Shown one piece after another: positions 38,073-47,883 of a stretch of 64,000 nt of DNA (position 1 is its first letter; every line of letters starts with the position of its first letter). Source of the stretch: an uncultured Bacteroidota bacterium. GTDB lineage: Bacteria > Bacteroidota > Bacteroidia > 2-12-FULL-35-15. The stretch is from assembly GCA_903926385.1 (NCBI GenBank), contig CAIYIS010000059.1:62001-126000 (forward strand), given 5' to 3'. The notes below the pieces were generated by a model. That model was given only the letters and a program-made list of their open reading frames with translations, was not told where the DNA came from and did not search any database. A program made the translations under genes and the position numbers.

Positions 38073-38188
38073 GGCCTCACCCCTTCATCCCCTCTCCGAA
38101 GGAGAGGGGAAAAAACGTGACGATTGGGGTATGACCTCAGCCCTGCCCCTCTCCGCAAGAGAGGGGGTGATGCGTGACGGTTGGGGGG
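38073..38188 (+). repeat. REP-like hairpin elements R1 and R1-prime
   Basis: R1 (38073-38130) reads GGCCTCACCCC, then the hairpin CCCCTCTCCGAAGGAGAGGG, then CGTGACGATTGGGG. R1-prime (38132-38188) repeats the plan with CCCCTCTCCGCAAGAGAGGG and TGACGGTTGGGG. The same modules appear near 51.5 and 52.0 kb in the same orientation. Confidence 0.8.
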
Positions 38189-38564
38189 AAAGGAATTATG
38201 AATTAGGCTTCGGGCAGAGATGTTCGGAGTTTTTTTTGTGCTTACTTAAAGGTAATGAAAAGCTATGCGCTGACTAACTGCACCCGACCCGTGCGAAGTA
38301 TCCTTTTTTTTGGTTGGATGGAGATGAGGTTAATGGCCCTTAGACAGGCTCAGGGTGACGAAGAAGCTAATGGATGAAGAGAAAAAAAGATACCGCGCGA
38401 GGGCGGGAGAGGGGATTACGAAGGGAGATAAGGATGGTGCCCTAATTAGATTTGAGATATTAGATATGAGTATTGAGATGTGAGATTTGAGATTGATTAT
38501 TGCCTATTGCTGAATTGTCCAATTGATTAATTGAACAATTGGCTGATTGCGCGAATGCATGTTT

Positions 38565-39650
38565 CTAAAATTTATTCATCACTTCTATTACTCTCCTGAT
38601 GTCGTTCTCGGTGTGATAATAGGAAATGGGCAGGCTGAGGGTGGTTTGGTGAATGAGTTGGGCAATGGGAGTTGGTTGGGTATCGAGAATTCCTATCATG
38701 GCTTTTTGCTTGTTTGGGGCCAATGGGTAATGTATGTCGGTTTTGATATCGTGTTGGAGTAAATAGGCTTTTAGTTGGTCGCGCTTAGGGTGACGAATAT
38801 TGAAAATATGGTAGACGTCAAAATAATCGGGATGTACAACGGGTTTGACAAAATCGGAGTTGAGATGAGTTAAATAAAGCTGGGCAAGGTGGCGTTTGTG
38901 GTTTGTTATTTTGTCGAGATGTTTAAGTTTGACGGAAAGGAAGGCGGCCTGAATTTCATCGAGACGGGAATTGAAACCAACCAGGTCGTTGTAATATTTT
39001 TCTTTAGAACCATAATTGCGCAGGCCTTTGATGGTGGCTACATAGTTTTCGTGATTGGTGGTGATGGCCCCTGCATCGCCCATTGCTCCAAGGTTTTTGG
39101 TAGGGTAAAAGCTGAATGCATTGATGTGACCAAAGTTTCCGGCAAGGGTGTTTTTAAATTTGGCTCCGTGAGCCTGGGCGCAATCTTCGACTACTTTGAG
39201 GTTGTGCTTTTCGGCAATTCGATTGATGGCATCCATTTCGCACACTTTTCCGTAAAGATGAACGGCAATGATGGCGCATGTTTTGGAGGTTATTTTTTCT
39301 TCTATGAGTGATGCGTCCATATTATATGTATCGATGCTCGGCTCTACGAGCACAGGCACCAAACCATTGTGCAGTATGGAAAGTATGGTGGCTATATAGG
39401 TGTTGGAAGGAACGAGCACTTCGCTTCCTTTGGGAAAATCGAAAGCACGTAAAGCAATGATTAAGGCATCGAGGCCATTGGCCACGCCAATGCAGTGTTT
39501 GGTTTGGCAGAGAGCGGCAAACTCTTGTTCGAAATTTTTAACTTTATTGCCGAGTATATACCATCCGCTTTTGAGGGTTTCGCTAAACTCTTTTTCGAAT
39601 TCGGCAAAAAAGGGTTGGTTGAGTAGGGCTAGATTTTCGTATTCAATCAT
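38565..39650 (-). CDS. fdtB: DegT/DnrJ/EryC1 sugar aminotransferase (FdtB-like)
   Basis: 361 residues from the ATG at 39650 ([12 protein letters not shown]). A PLP-dependent fold-type I enzyme: the Schiff-base Lys is Lys185 in [12 protein letters not shown], and [14 protein letters not shown] and EDCAQAHGA are the other conserved blocks. It transaminates a dTDP-3-keto-6-deoxyhexose to the 3-amino sugar (Fuc3N or Qui3N). It starts one base after the stop of the isomerase gene, so the two enzymes act in sequence. No N- or O-acetyltransferase (FdtC) is seen nearby. Confidence 0.9.
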   Translation of the reverse strand: MIEYENLALLNQPFFAEFEKEFSETLKSGWYILGNKVKNFEQEFAALCQTKHCIGVANGLDALIIALRAFDFPKGSEVLVPSNTYIATILSILHNGLVPVLVEPSIDTYNMDASLIEEKITSKTCAIIAVHLYGKVCEMDAINRIAEKHNLKVVEDCAQAHGAKFKNTLAGNFGHINAFSFYPTKNLGAMGDAGAITTNHENYVATIKGLRNYGSKEKYYNDLVGFNSRLDEIQAAFLSVKLKHLDKITNHKRHLAQLYLTHLNSDFVKPVVHPDYFDVYHIFNIRHPKRDQLKAYLLQHDIKTDIHYPLAPNKQKAMIGILDTQPTPIAQLIHQTTLSLPISYYHTENDIRRVIEVMNKF

Positions 39651-39651
39651 A

Positions 39652-40017
39652 TTAGTAAGGTTGATAGATGTAATCGTGTTCGTCAAAATATTCGGAAGCA
39701 AAGACCATTAAAATGGCATCGGGCGAAAAATTATACATGGTGTGCCAGTCTTTAGGCTCGATAATGAGGCATTTGTTGGGTTGATTTAATTCAAAAACAT
39801 GTTCTGAAACACCATCGTTATTATAAATAGTGCAACTTCCCTTAATACAAATGGCAGCCTGAATGGCTTTGTGATGGCGGTGTCCGCCCCGTTTGGAATC
39901 GTCAACTCCGTAAATATAAAACACACGTTTAATATCGAAGGGAATAACTCTTTCGATAACGGTTAAGTTTCCTCGTTTGTCGGTAAATGTTTTTAAATCG
40001 ATAAGGTGTGCCATCAA
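39652..40017 (-). CDS. fdtA: dTDP-sugar 3,4-ketoisomerase (FdtA/QdtA cupin)
   Basis: 121 residues forming one cupin of the WxcM-like type. [18 protein letters not shown] with the catalytic His pair, and KDWHTMYNF are the family blocks. It isomerises dTDP-4-keto-6-deoxyglucose to the 3-keto sugar. FdtA and QdtA differ in C4 outcome by few residues, so the product (Fuc3N or Qui3N branch) is not decided. It is coupled to fdtB. Confidence 0.88.
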   Translation of the reverse strand: MMAHLIDLKTFTDKRGNLTVIERVIPFDIKRVFYIYGVDDSKRGGHRHHKAIQAAICIKGSCTIYNNDGVSEHVFELNQPNKCLIIEPKDWHTMYNFSPDAILMVFASEYFDEHDYIYQPY

Positions 40018-40041
40018 TAGCTTTTTAATAGTTGGCTAAAA

Positions 40042-41094
40042 TTAATCATTTTTAAAATCACGGAGGGAATAAAAATAATGATGAGCAATACGGTGGCGGA
40101 GATACTTGCCGGAAATATTGAACAGTGAATATTTATAACCTGCGAGATAAAAATGAAGTTTGAGTTTGAAATTTAATGGAGGATAAGGTGTTTGGCCGCT
40201 TACTCCATTCGAATTAATGGATGTGTCGGTTTGTGCTACTCGTTGGCTGAGGCGAATGAGCAACTTTACATAGGGCCAAAACAAAAGGCGCTGCACCTCT
40301 TTGCTGATGGCGTATATCTGTCCGGTAAGAGATACGATATTGTCTTCATAAAACTTGAGTGCATGAAAATGAAAAAAGACTATATCAAATTGTTTACCCG
40401 AAGAAATTTCGGTTCCGAATAATTTATTATTTGTTTGATGAATGGTGTATTGCTGAACGTTCCAGGGGGCTATGCCACCTCCAAGATGTTGCATTTCTTT
40501 TACGCCCTGAAAGCGCGTTTGCCAATCATCCAGATATTTCTGGTCGCCAAACTTACCATCCTCAACACGATTGTAACACCATTCGATGCAGGCATTGCGC
40601 CACCAGTTGAGCACTCGCATTCCATTTGTATCGTTTTTAAAAGTTACAAACTGCACACAGTATTTTCCGCTTTCGATGGAGTTGTCGTACTCGGGTGTGT
40701 AGCGATGAGAAGTAATGAGCACGGAATCATCGCCCAGTTCATCATACAGCACTTTTGGATTAGTATAAAAAATAAGGTCGGCATCGATATAGGTGCAATG
40801 CGAAAGATTGAAATGAGTAATGCAATACAAAATGGTGGAAGAAGTGCTGGTCCAACAATATTCTCCGGCTGTTCGAGTAGGCTTAACACGAAGCAAATCT
40901 TCATCCTCGAATTCCTTTAATGAAATAACAGTAACATTTTTTAGCTGCTGAGTGTCGAGATAGTATTTGGTTTTATCATCAAAAGCAAAAACATATAAAT
41001 GAAAATCATCGCATGTGTTCAAAAGAGATTCGTACATGGCAATGCCTCTGGTGAGGTAAAAAGAATTAAAAAGTGTACAGAAATTAAGTTTCAT
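40042..41094 (-). CDS. Glycosyltransferase, GT8-like fold
   Basis: 350 residues. An N-terminal GT-A domain has FCTLFNSFYLTRGIAMYESL and the nucleotide-sugar/metal DxD motif in YIDADLIFYTNP (about residues 100-111). The His in HFHALKF (about 245) fits the late GT8-type metal ligand. It transfers a sugar in assembly of the repeat unit; donor and acceptor are unknown. 24 nt upstream of fdtA on the same transcript. Confidence 0.75.
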   Translation of the reverse strand: MKLNFCTLFNSFYLTRGIAMYESLLNTCDDFHLYVFAFDDKTKYYLDTQQLKNVTVISLKEFEDEDLLRVKPTRTAGEYCWTSTSSTILYCITHFNLSHCTYIDADLIFYTNPKVLYDELGDDSVLITSHRYTPEYDNSIESGKYCVQFVTFKNDTNGMRVLNWWRNACIEWCYNRVEDGKFGDQKYLDDWQTRFQGVKEMQHLGGGIAPWNVQQYTIHQTNNKLFGTEISSGKQFDIVFFHFHALKFYEDNIVSLTGQIYAISKEVQRLLFWPYVKLLIRLSQRVAQTDTSINSNGVSGQTPYPPLNFKLKLHFYLAGYKYSLFNISGKYLRHRIAHHYFYSLRDFKND

Positions 41095-41102
41095 CCGAAA
41101 TA

Positions 41103-41936
41103 TTATTTTATTGCTTCCATAAAAAGTGAATCGGGTTTGCGCACCAAACCATTGCCGGCATCGAGATTAAAACTGCTCCACTCGGGAATAGTACTTTCGA
41201 AAGCCGATTTGACTTGTGCGTTTTTGAAACCGGTTTCTTCAAAAAGTCTTTTCAGTGAATATCTGTCGTACATCCATTGATGCACTTCTCCACCCGACCT
41301 GAATTTACCAACCTTATAGGCTTCGTAATCTTTACCCAATACGAGTTGAATGGATTTGTTTTTTATTCGTTTGGAGATGCCTTTCCATAGAGAATTGGCA
41401 GGAGGTATTGAAGTATGAGAAGCGTTCGTATTTTCACCATCGCCCCGAATCATACTGATGATGCGCTCTACCTCGTGTCCGTTTCGTTCGAATAAAAAAG
41501 CATCGTTGTTGTTAGTGGTATCTCTTATATAATTTACCATTTCTCCTCCCGACTGTGTTCGTGCTACCTGATCGAACAACTCAAGCATGGTCCAGTTATA
41601 TTTTTGCTCCGCACCGGGAACGCCCTGTAAACTTTCGTTTAAGTACTTTACATAATTGAGTGCAATCATTTCTAAATCGGGAATAACAACACGGAGTGTG
41701 CCACCCGGTTTAAGTACCCGATAGCATTCTTTCATAAAATCTTTGGCTTTGGTTTTCGAAAAGTGTTCGAGTATATGAGAATGATACACCACCTGAAAGT
41801 GATTATCGGAAACAGGAATACCATCGAGAAGATTATGAGCAATTACCTCTTCGGCCTCAGCAACAAAATCAATATTGGTCCATGATTTATGAAAGGTGAC
41901 ACCGCATCCAAGATTCAAATAGGGTAGTTTGTTCAT
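41103..41936 (-). CDS. Class I SAM-dependent methyltransferase
   Basis: 277 residues. The SAM-binding motif I is LNLGCGVTFHKSWTNID (residues 6-22) and post-motifs include HILEHFSKTKA and YRVLKPGGTLRVVIPDLE. This subgroup is common in surface-polysaccharide clusters, where it methylates a sugar or the chain end. A chain-terminating methylation would fit the ABC exporter with a C-terminal carbohydrate-binding domain. It is translationally close (8 nt) to the next gene. Confidence 0.8.
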   Translation of the reverse strand: MNKLPYLNLGCGVTFHKSWTNIDFVAEAEEVIAHNLLDGIPVSDNHFQVVYHSHILEHFSKTKAKDFMKECYRVLKPGGTLRVVIPDLEMIALNYVKYLNESLQGVPGAEQKYNWTMLELFDQVARTQSGGEMVNYIRDTTNNNDAFLFERNGHEVERIISMIRGDGENTNASHTSIPPANSLWKGISKRIKNKSIQLVLGKDYEAYKVGKFRSGGEVHQWMYDRYSLKRLFEETGFKNAQVKSAFESTIPEWSSFNLDAGNGLVRKPDSLFMEAIK

Positions 41937-41969
41937 TCTGTTTTGATATTTTTAAATCGATTTTATAAA

Positions 41970-43004
41970 TTACACATAACGATAAATAGAGGAGAAAAAG
42001 GCAACCGGGCATATCCATTCTTCATACAATTTTCGGCAATCTGCCTTCATCCTGTTTAGCTCTTCGAGAGAAATTGCTGAGTGAAACTGAACCAATTTGT
42101 CGGCAACGGAATCTATCTCGGAGCTATTAATCCATACCATATATTTTTTCCAATTGATAAACTCATCGAAAGGCAAAACCGAATCTGAATCAATGAATAC
42201 AGGAATTCGGCCAAGGCTTAATACTTCGTACAATCGATATGAAAAGTTGCCTGCCCCACGCAGCACCAAAGCATAATCGGAGCTGAGAATATTTTGAATA
42301 TACTCATTGCGGGCTGTATGCTTATCCATTCCTTCAGCCCAAAATCCTTTTCGGATAATTATGTTTGCTGTAACCCGATTGTCGTTTAGTAATTTCCTTA
42401 CTGCCTTTCCTCTCAATATTGGTCCGGGATTAACCAGCCTATTTTTTTTGTTCATCAAACTAGTGATGATACTTTTGGTATTTAATTTCTCTGTCCAATT
42501 AATAAAATCGACATACCCACAATAACTCACTACAGGCTTTTGCGATTTAACAGTGGGGTGAGCAAATGCCTCCTGAGCAGTTAATGAGAAGTCGGCACTC
42601 CAACCCGGCAAAGCAAACTCATTAGCCTGTTTGGAACTTCGGTAGAAAGATGTTCGGAAAATAATCGCATTGGGAAGGTTGATGGGTTTATCAATATCGG
42701 AATTGAAAAACACAATCATTTTCTTGTTGTTCTCCTTAGCTAATGCACTCATCCTTTCAGCCATTTTCATTCCTTCCGTATCGAAAACATATTCGAATGG
42801 CAAAACAAAAACATCGGCCTCACTTGGGCTTGCCACCATTTCGAAAATCTCTTTGCCTTTGCTTACATAATTGTCAAAACGACCGTATTCGGTATCACTC
42901 TCATCTTTTTCAGGATTTCCTAAATATGGATACAGCATTATGGTATGCTTTTTACCCGGAGGGATAAAAGAAATGTCTGTGTATATCTTTAGTTTTACTG
43001 ACAT
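41970..43004 (-). CDS. Exostosin-family glycosyltransferase (GT47-like)
   Basis: 344 residues. The C-terminal half has the exostosin signature SSDYALVLRGAGNFSYRLYE, then LSLGRIPVFIDSD and the conserved Glu (YEVLS). The N-terminal half reads EADVFVLPFEYVF. Bacterial exostosin-like proteins occur in polysaccharide clusters and transfer xylose, arabinose, fucose or uronic acid; the sugar here is unknown. It lies in the middle of the minus-strand operon. Confidence 0.8.
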   Translation of the reverse strand: MSVKLKIYTDISFIPPGKKHTIMLYPYLGNPEKDESDTEYGRFDNYVSKGKEIFEMVASPSEADVFVLPFEYVFDTEGMKMAERMSALAKENNKKMIVFFNSDIDKPINLPNAIIFRTSFYRSSKQANEFALPGWSADFSLTAQEAFAHPTVKSQKPVVSYCGYVDFINWTEKLNTKSIITSLMNKKNRLVNPGPILRGKAVRKLLNDNRVTANIIIRKGFWAEGMDKHTARNEYIQNILSSDYALVLRGAGNFSYRLYEVLSLGRIPVFIDSDSVLPFDEFINWKKYMVWINSSEIDSVADKLVQFHSAISLEELNRMKADCRKLYEEWICPVAFFSSIYRYV

Positions 43005-43012
43005 GCTGATTC

Positions 43013-43930
43013 CTATTTAAGTTTAGAACGCAGTTTTACGACTGCCCTTTTAAACAAAGAGACTTCTGATTTTTTTAAAGCTTTGAAATAATTGATAAAA
43101 GCCTGTTTTCCGAGTTTGTGCTCTTCGACAGTAATTGGCATTACATTTATTTTATTTGCCGATAAGGTAACATTAAGCATATCCGAAACTCCGCAATGCG
43201 TTCCGGAGCCATCTATTCCGATGTTTTGCACAAGTGATTTGCCAGGATATAAACAATATTTATTTTTCAGAAAAGCGGAAGCATACCAGCGAATGGCCCA
43301 TGAATCATTCTTTGTATCTATTTGCTCTTGCAGGATTTTTGAATACGGATAGGTTCCTTCAAAATCAAATTCTTTCTTAAGCGATTTATCATTTATTTCT
43401 TTCTGTAATTTCTTTCCATCTTTTTCGAACAACTCCCACCCTCTTGTCCATGTGGCCCACCCCCAGCAATCGGCACCTTTAATAAAAAAGGTTTCAGGTA
43501 ATTTTACATCCACGGGATAAATGTAACCAGAAATACATGCCACATCTTTATTATCGGCATAAACTTCTAAAGCATCATTCATAAAATTCAGAAAAAAGGG
43601 AGAGGTAACATGATCGTCTTCGAGAACAATTATTTTGCCGTACTTATCCAAAACCTGAGTAACTCCAGCAATGACAGAAGCAGCTAATCCGAAGTTTTTT
43701 TCACGCTCCACTACATGCACCTTTGCAAAACGGCTTTCATTTCGTGCAATTATTCTTACTTCGTTAATTCTATTTAATTGTTCTGATGAAGCTGTTGTTT
43801 TAGCTCCATCGCAAAAAATGTACAAATCGCTTTGGCCAGCATAGCCGTTATCCGCCAAAGCATCCAGTGTGAACTGAGTGTGTTGTGGACGATTGTAAAC
43901 AAATAAAACTACCGGGGCTAATACTCTCAT
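43013..43930 (-). CDS. GT2/GNT-I-like glycosyltransferase
   Basis: 305 residues. PVVLFVYNRPQHTQFTLDAL opens the GT-A fold; the DxD-type motif is LEDDHVTSPFF (about residues 98-108), as in GNT-I-like bacterial transferases, and CWGWATWTRGWE is the conserved acceptor-side block. It adds one sugar to the repeat unit. It starts 3 nt after the fucosyltransferase stop, so the genes are coupled. Confidence 0.82.
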   Translation of the reverse strand: MRVLAPVVLFVYNRPQHTQFTLDALADNGYAGQSDLYIFCDGAKTTASSEQLNRINEVRIIARNESRFAKVHVVEREKNFGLAASVIAGVTQVLDKYGKIIVLEDDHVTSPFFLNFMNDALEVYADNKDVACISGYIYPVDVKLPETFFIKGADCWGWATWTRGWELFEKDGKKLQKEINDKSLKKEFDFEGTYPYSKILQEQIDTKNDSWAIRWYASAFLKNKYCLYPGKSLVQNIGIDGSGTHCGVSDMLNVTLSANKINVMPITVEEHKLGKQAFINYFKALKKSEVSLFKRAVVKLRSKLK

Positions 43931-43933
43931 TTA

Positions 43934-44824
43934 TTATTCTGTTTTTATCCAATTCCAGTCCTTTACTTTTATTCCGGCAGGATAATATTTCTTTACTTTA
44001 AAACCTAAAAAGTACTCGGGTGCGAATACTATTTTATTTGCCTTATCATTCAACCAAGCTGCCCACCAAGAAAACGAACTGTTGGCAATAATTACAATTT
44101 CTGCTTCTTTCAGAATCTGAAAATCGGTAATCTCATCATTGTTTTCGAAATAATAATTATCCGCGTTACCAAATTCCTGCTTCACAAATTCTATGTCGTC
44201 TGAAACAAATATTATATTATATTGTTCTATATCCTTTATTTGACCAAGACAATTTCTATAATAACTCATCGGCAAAGTGATGTCGCTTCCTCCTATTCGG
44301 TTATCGCCATGTTGAAGATAATCTTTTCGTCTGATGTGAAGCGCAATGTTTTTCTTAGTCTTCATGTATTGTTTCGTTTCAAGAAACACAGACTGATATT
44401 CAAGTTTAATGGCAAATAGTTTTTTTATATCATCAGCATATTTTTCATAATATTCTTCCGATTGAAAATAGCCTTCGTAATAAGTATTGTCTTTTAAATT
44501 TGTTAGCAAATAGTTTTTACTGTCGAGAGAATTGTCCCATACACAAACATTTTTGGCGACCCCCCAATCCATAAACCACCACTTAAATTCTTTGTAATCG
44601 CTACGTTTGCTTAGCAGTTTACTTTTGCGAAACAGATTAATAAAAATATATTTCAGCATTACACTTCTATTTTTCTTTTCAAAATCATGTTCCAATTCAA
44701 AATACTTTAACGATTTTGGGTTATACGCAAAGTAAGGAGTGTTTAACTTCTTACTTGCAACGTATCCAAAGGCCATTTGAAACATTTGGTTACACATCCC
44801 TCCCTGACAAAGAACTCCTATCAT
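43934..44824 (-). CDS. Alpha-1,2-fucosyltransferase (GT11)
   Basis: 296 residues. The GT11 signature HIRRKDYLQHGD (about residues 146-157) binds GDP-fucose. GGMCNQMFQMAFGYVASKK at the start and ANSSFSWWAAWLN late are the other family blocks. It adds fucose alpha-1,2 to galactose or a related sugar, so the surface glycan probably carries fucose. GDP-fucose synthesis genes are not in the window. Confidence 0.92.
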   Translation of the reverse strand: MIGVLCQGGMCNQMFQMAFGYVASKKLNTPYFAYNPKSLKYFELEHDFEKKNRSVMLKYIFINLFRKSKLLSKRSDYKEFKWWFMDWGVAKNVCVWDNSLDSKNYLLTNLKDNTYYEGYFQSEEYYEKYADDIKKLFAIKLEYQSVFLETKQYMKTKKNIALHIRRKDYLQHGDNRIGGSDITLPMSYYRNCLGQIKDIEQYNIIFVSDDIEFVKQEFGNADNYYFENNDEITDFQILKEAEIVIIANSSFSWWAAWLNDKANKIVFAPEYFLGFKVKKYYPAGIKVKDWNWIKTE

Positions 44825-44827
44825 CGT

Positions 44828-46417
44828 TTATTTTATATCGCTGTAATGTTGAATGAACTTGTTACTAAATATTTCATCCGAATGAGAAAGCACGAAGCTC
44901 ATGTACTTGTCGTTATATGTATCTCCCTTGAACGAGGCTAATGTATTAAAGATATTAGAATCTCCATGTAGGGTTTTATCTAAAAATGCCTGATAATAGA
45001 AGCTAAATATCTTCTCTTTGTTATGGTCATTTACCGGCATCTGTTCTCCTTTAATTATCTTAAAAAAAGTTTCGATGTCGCTGCAAGTATGCGTGAAACC
45101 GAAATTAGTGTATAAGTTATCATACAAAGCAACTGTTGGTATTTCAAAATAGGCCATCTCCAAACATACCGTTCCTCTTGCGGTAACTATTAAATCCGGA
45201 CGCAAGTCAATTACATTTAAGTTTGAAATATTTTCATCTAATATATGAAAGTTGTGATTATTGAGGCTTTTCACTAGGTCAATAGTTATTTCCTTACAAC
45301 CATCTACTCCGTTGGGATGAGTTTTGATAAATACATTTGTGTCCTTGATATCGTTTATTCCAATCAATGTTTGCCTGATAAACTGAAACAAATCGGGGAA
45401 CTGCAGTTTACGATTAACATGAGGTGAGTCGTAAAAATCATGAACATAAATCACCACATTTCTTTTTTGTGAAGCAAACAATCTTTTCAAATTTTCATCA
45501 AAAGGTTTGTCGGAAAATGCTGAAGTGCGCATATAGCTTGTGGCAGCATCTATCTTCCCCTCGAAACGAGATGTGAGTTTTTCTTTTGCTAGATTTAGTT
45601 GTGCTTCCGTTAATTTTTTCTCCGGGCTGAACAATGTGTGATTGATTTGATGATATGGAAATTCTTTACTGAGTTTTTGCACCACATATGAGTAACTACC
45701 GATACTGTAGACATCAATATTTTTATCCAAACAAAGTCGGGCAGGAATACCATGATGCAAATAGGATGTATATGTATTTACCAAAGCTTTTATATTTTTT
45801 CTGCTAAGCATTGCTCTGAAATTGTAAAATATATTTATTGCCACTTCAATTGTGAACTTTACATCTTCATTAATGTTTGTGATGGTTGGTTGATGGTAAT
45901 GCCTGAGATAATGATCATAAATAAGGTCGCCAACAAGTACACCTTCAAAGGTAATAGTAAGCACATCTTCGGGTTTGTTTAATGCACCGACAACCTCATT
46001 TAACTTTTGCAGAACAAAGGACTGGTCGTGATATTTGTCTTCACATCTAAAAACAATTCTGTCGCCAAAATGAAGGTATATTTTACTTAAACCGGACAAA
46101 AACCATTTATCGCAAATGGACTTATGTAAATTACTCCACCCCTTCCATGCCGACCAATGCGCATCGTATATCACTATCCCCAATTTGTGCTTCTCAGCAA
46201 GAACTTTGGCAGCACCTGCAATACGTATTGTAAACTCATAATCTTTTACCATTTGTACCAGCACCAACCCTTTCTCCTTACTCGGTGGCACAGATGATTT
46301 AAAGAAAAATATCTTTTGAGCAAACCTTCCACCCACTGCACTCAGTTCAATCTGTTTGTAGTATCGAAAAAAATCGTATGGAAAAAGAAAAATAACTCTT
46401 AAAATCCTTAATAGCAT
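44828..46417 (-). CDS. Capsule-synthesis-like protein (GT-B-like glycosyltransferase)
   Basis: 529 residues with a Rossmann-like N-terminal half (GLVLVQMVKDYEFTIRIAG, then DAHWSAWKGW) and a C-terminal half with VFIKTHPNG, then RPDLIVTARGTVCLEMAYF, which looks like the nucleotide-sugar site of GT-B and capsule-synthesis (KpsC/KpsS-like) enzymes. No exact family is named. It is the first gene after the -7 box at 46439 and opens the glycosyltransferase operon. Confidence 0.65.
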   Translation of the reverse strand: MLLRILRVIFLFPYDFFRYYKQIELSAVGGRFAQKIFFFKSSVPPSKEKGLVLVQMVKDYEFTIRIAGAAKVLAEKHKLGIVIYDAHWSAWKGWSNLHKSICDKWFLSGLSKIYLHFGDRIVFRCEDKYHDQSFVLQKLNEVVGALNKPEDVLTITFEGVLVGDLIYDHYLRHYHQPTITNINEDVKFTIEVAINIFYNFRAMLSRKNIKALVNTYTSYLHHGIPARLCLDKNIDVYSIGSYSYVVQKLSKEFPYHQINHTLFSPEKKLTEAQLNLAKEKLTSRFEGKIDAATSYMRTSAFSDKPFDENLKRLFASQKRNVVIYVHDFYDSPHVNRKLQFPDLFQFIRQTLIGINDIKDTNVFIKTHPNGVDGCKEITIDLVKSLNNHNFHILDENISNLNVIDLRPDLIVTARGTVCLEMAYFEIPTVALYDNLYTNFGFTHTCSDIETFFKIIKGEQMPVNDHNKEKIFSFYYQAFLDKTLHGDSNIFNTLASFKGDTYNDKYMSFVLSHSDEIFSNKFIQHYSDIK

Positions 46418-46438
46418 ATTTGCATTTGTGTTATTTCA

Positions 46439-46446
46439 CAAAAGTA
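46439..46446 (-). promoter_or_regulatory. -7 promoter box for the glycosyltransferase operon
   Basis: The minus strand reads TACTTTTG, 22 nt upstream of the first gene (start 46417). It gives genes 46417-38565 a promoter of their own, apart from the exporter pair. Confidence 0.55.
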
Positions 46447-46565
46447 ACTAATATCTCTTTTCTTTTACATCTGACCATTGTTGGAAGTTAACAACCTTTG
46501 GTTAGTAAAACGGCATTGTTGAGTAATTAAAAACAAATGAAAATGAAATGAATAACAGGGAAAGC

Positions 46566-47876
46566 TTAGCGCTGATATTTGGTGATGTCGAACTCGTAAG
46601 ATTTGCCATCATTAAAATCCCAACGATATGGAATGATTGGAGAGATGGTATCGTGGGCAACACTGTCGGCAAGTGTGCCGTTTAAACCTATTTCGGATAA
46701 AACAGAAGTGATATTAAATACAGCTACATCTTTTGAATCGGTGAGGGCATAAAGTCCTTCTTTTTCGCGGATACCAATCAGTACGGTATACTGCCCCGGC
46801 AACAAAGGCATATTTAAGAATGTACACTTAATTGTGTTTTTACCTTTTTCGAATTTAGAAGTGCGGTAACCATCTATTAAACCGGAAGCATTGGTAACTG
46901 GCCCTTTGGCAGATTTAATAGCAATAAACATATAAGGACTTTCGTATTCCTGCAATGAATTTAATTCTACTTCCACTTCTAGATTATCTCCGAACTGAAA
47001 GTTTTGCTGCACCATTCCACGCTGATCGCGGAGAACTATTTTTTCTACAATTACCTTTTCGTCACTGCTGTTTTTTCCAATAATAAATTCACCTGAATTA
47101 GAAACATTACCACTGAAATAATTTCCGGTGATAATTTCGGTATCGCCCATGGATTGAATCTTTCCGGCATTTAGTAAAATGGCTTTATTACAAAGACTGT
47201 TGATGGCACCCATATTATGACTTACAAAAATAACGGTGCGGCCGTCACCAGCTACATCTTTCATTTTGCCAAGACACTTGTTTTGAAAAGCAGCATCGCC
47301 TACGGCCAACACTTCGTCTACTATTAATATTTCGGGTTCGAGATGAGCGGCTACTGCAAATGCAAGGCGAACATACATCCCCGATGAATAGCGTTTAACC
47401 GGAGTGTCGAGAAACTTTTCTACTTCTGCAAAATCAACTATTTCGTCAAATTTACTTTCAATCTCGCGTTTGGTCATTCCTAAAATGGAACCGTTGAGAA
47501 AAATATTTTCTCGTCCGCTCAGTTCCGGATGAAATCCGGTACCCACTTCGAGGAGACTGGCTACACGACCATCTATTGTTATTCTTCCTTTGGTGGGGGT
47601 AACAATACGACTTAATATTTTTAGTAAGGTGGATTTACCTGCACCGTTTCGGCCTATAATACCTACTCTTTCGCCTGCATTAATTTCGAAGGAAACATCA
47701 TTTAATGCCCAAAACTCCTCTGTGGACTGATGAGAGCTATTAGATGAACTTTTAGATACTACTGACTTTACCTTGTTTGTTATTACATCCCGCAAGGCGG
47801 TATATTTTTCAGCATTCTGATGTTTCAGAATGTAACGTTTACTTAAATGTTCTACTGTTATTGCAGGCTGGCTCAT
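46566..47876 (-). CDS. wzt: Polysaccharide ABC exporter ATPase with carbohydrate-binding domain (Wzt)
   Basis: 436 residues. An ABC ATPase (Walker A GRNGAGKST at about residues 75-83, signature RYSSGMYVRL, Walker B ILIVDEVLAVGD, and the DEVLAVGD ending typical of Wzt/TagH) is followed by a C-terminal beta-sandwich (about 270-436) like the O-antigen-binding Wzt domain. That domain recognises the chain terminus, so export depends on chain modification. It pairs with the permease 7 nt upstream. Confidence 0.9.
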   Translation of the reverse strand: MSQPAITVEHLSKRYILKHQNAEKYTALRDVITNKVKSVVSKSSSNSSHQSTEEFWALNDVSFEINAGERVGIIGRNGAGKSTLLKILSRIVTPTKGRITIDGRVASLLEVGTGFHPELSGRENIFLNGSILGMTKREIESKFDEIVDFAEVEKFLDTPVKRYSSGMYVRLAFAVAAHLEPEILIVDEVLAVGDAAFQNKCLGKMKDVAGDGRTVIFVSHNMGAINSLCNKAILLNAGKIQSMGDTEIITGNYFSGNVSNSGEFIIGKNSSDEKVIVEKIVLRDQRGMVQQNFQFGDNLEVEVELNSLQEYESPYMFIAIKSAKGPVTNASGLIDGYRTSKFEKGKNTIKCTFLNMPLLPGQYTVLIGIREKEGLYALTDSKDVAVFNITSVLSEIGLNGTLADSVAHDTISPIIPYRWDFNDGKSYEFDITKYQR

Positions 47877-47883
47877 TACTCTA

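Larger units (their letters stand above)
37744..38564. other. Repeat-rich intergenic region at the end of the glycan cluster
   Basis: 821 bases without a gene. In order: the ABC-F promoter, an AATTGG-type low-complexity stretch (about 37808-37860), a short two-unit 21-nt repeat (array E), two REP-like hairpin elements (R1, R1-prime), GC-richer filler, and a second low-complexity stretch (38460-38550) that is roughly the inverse of the first. It separates core genes from the glycan island. Confidence 0.7.

Noticed and set aside
38330-38370. GACAGGCTCAGGGTGACG as a specific element
   Set aside because: This string is a widespread intergenic repeat fragment in many bacterial genomes; here it is a single partial copy with no further structure.
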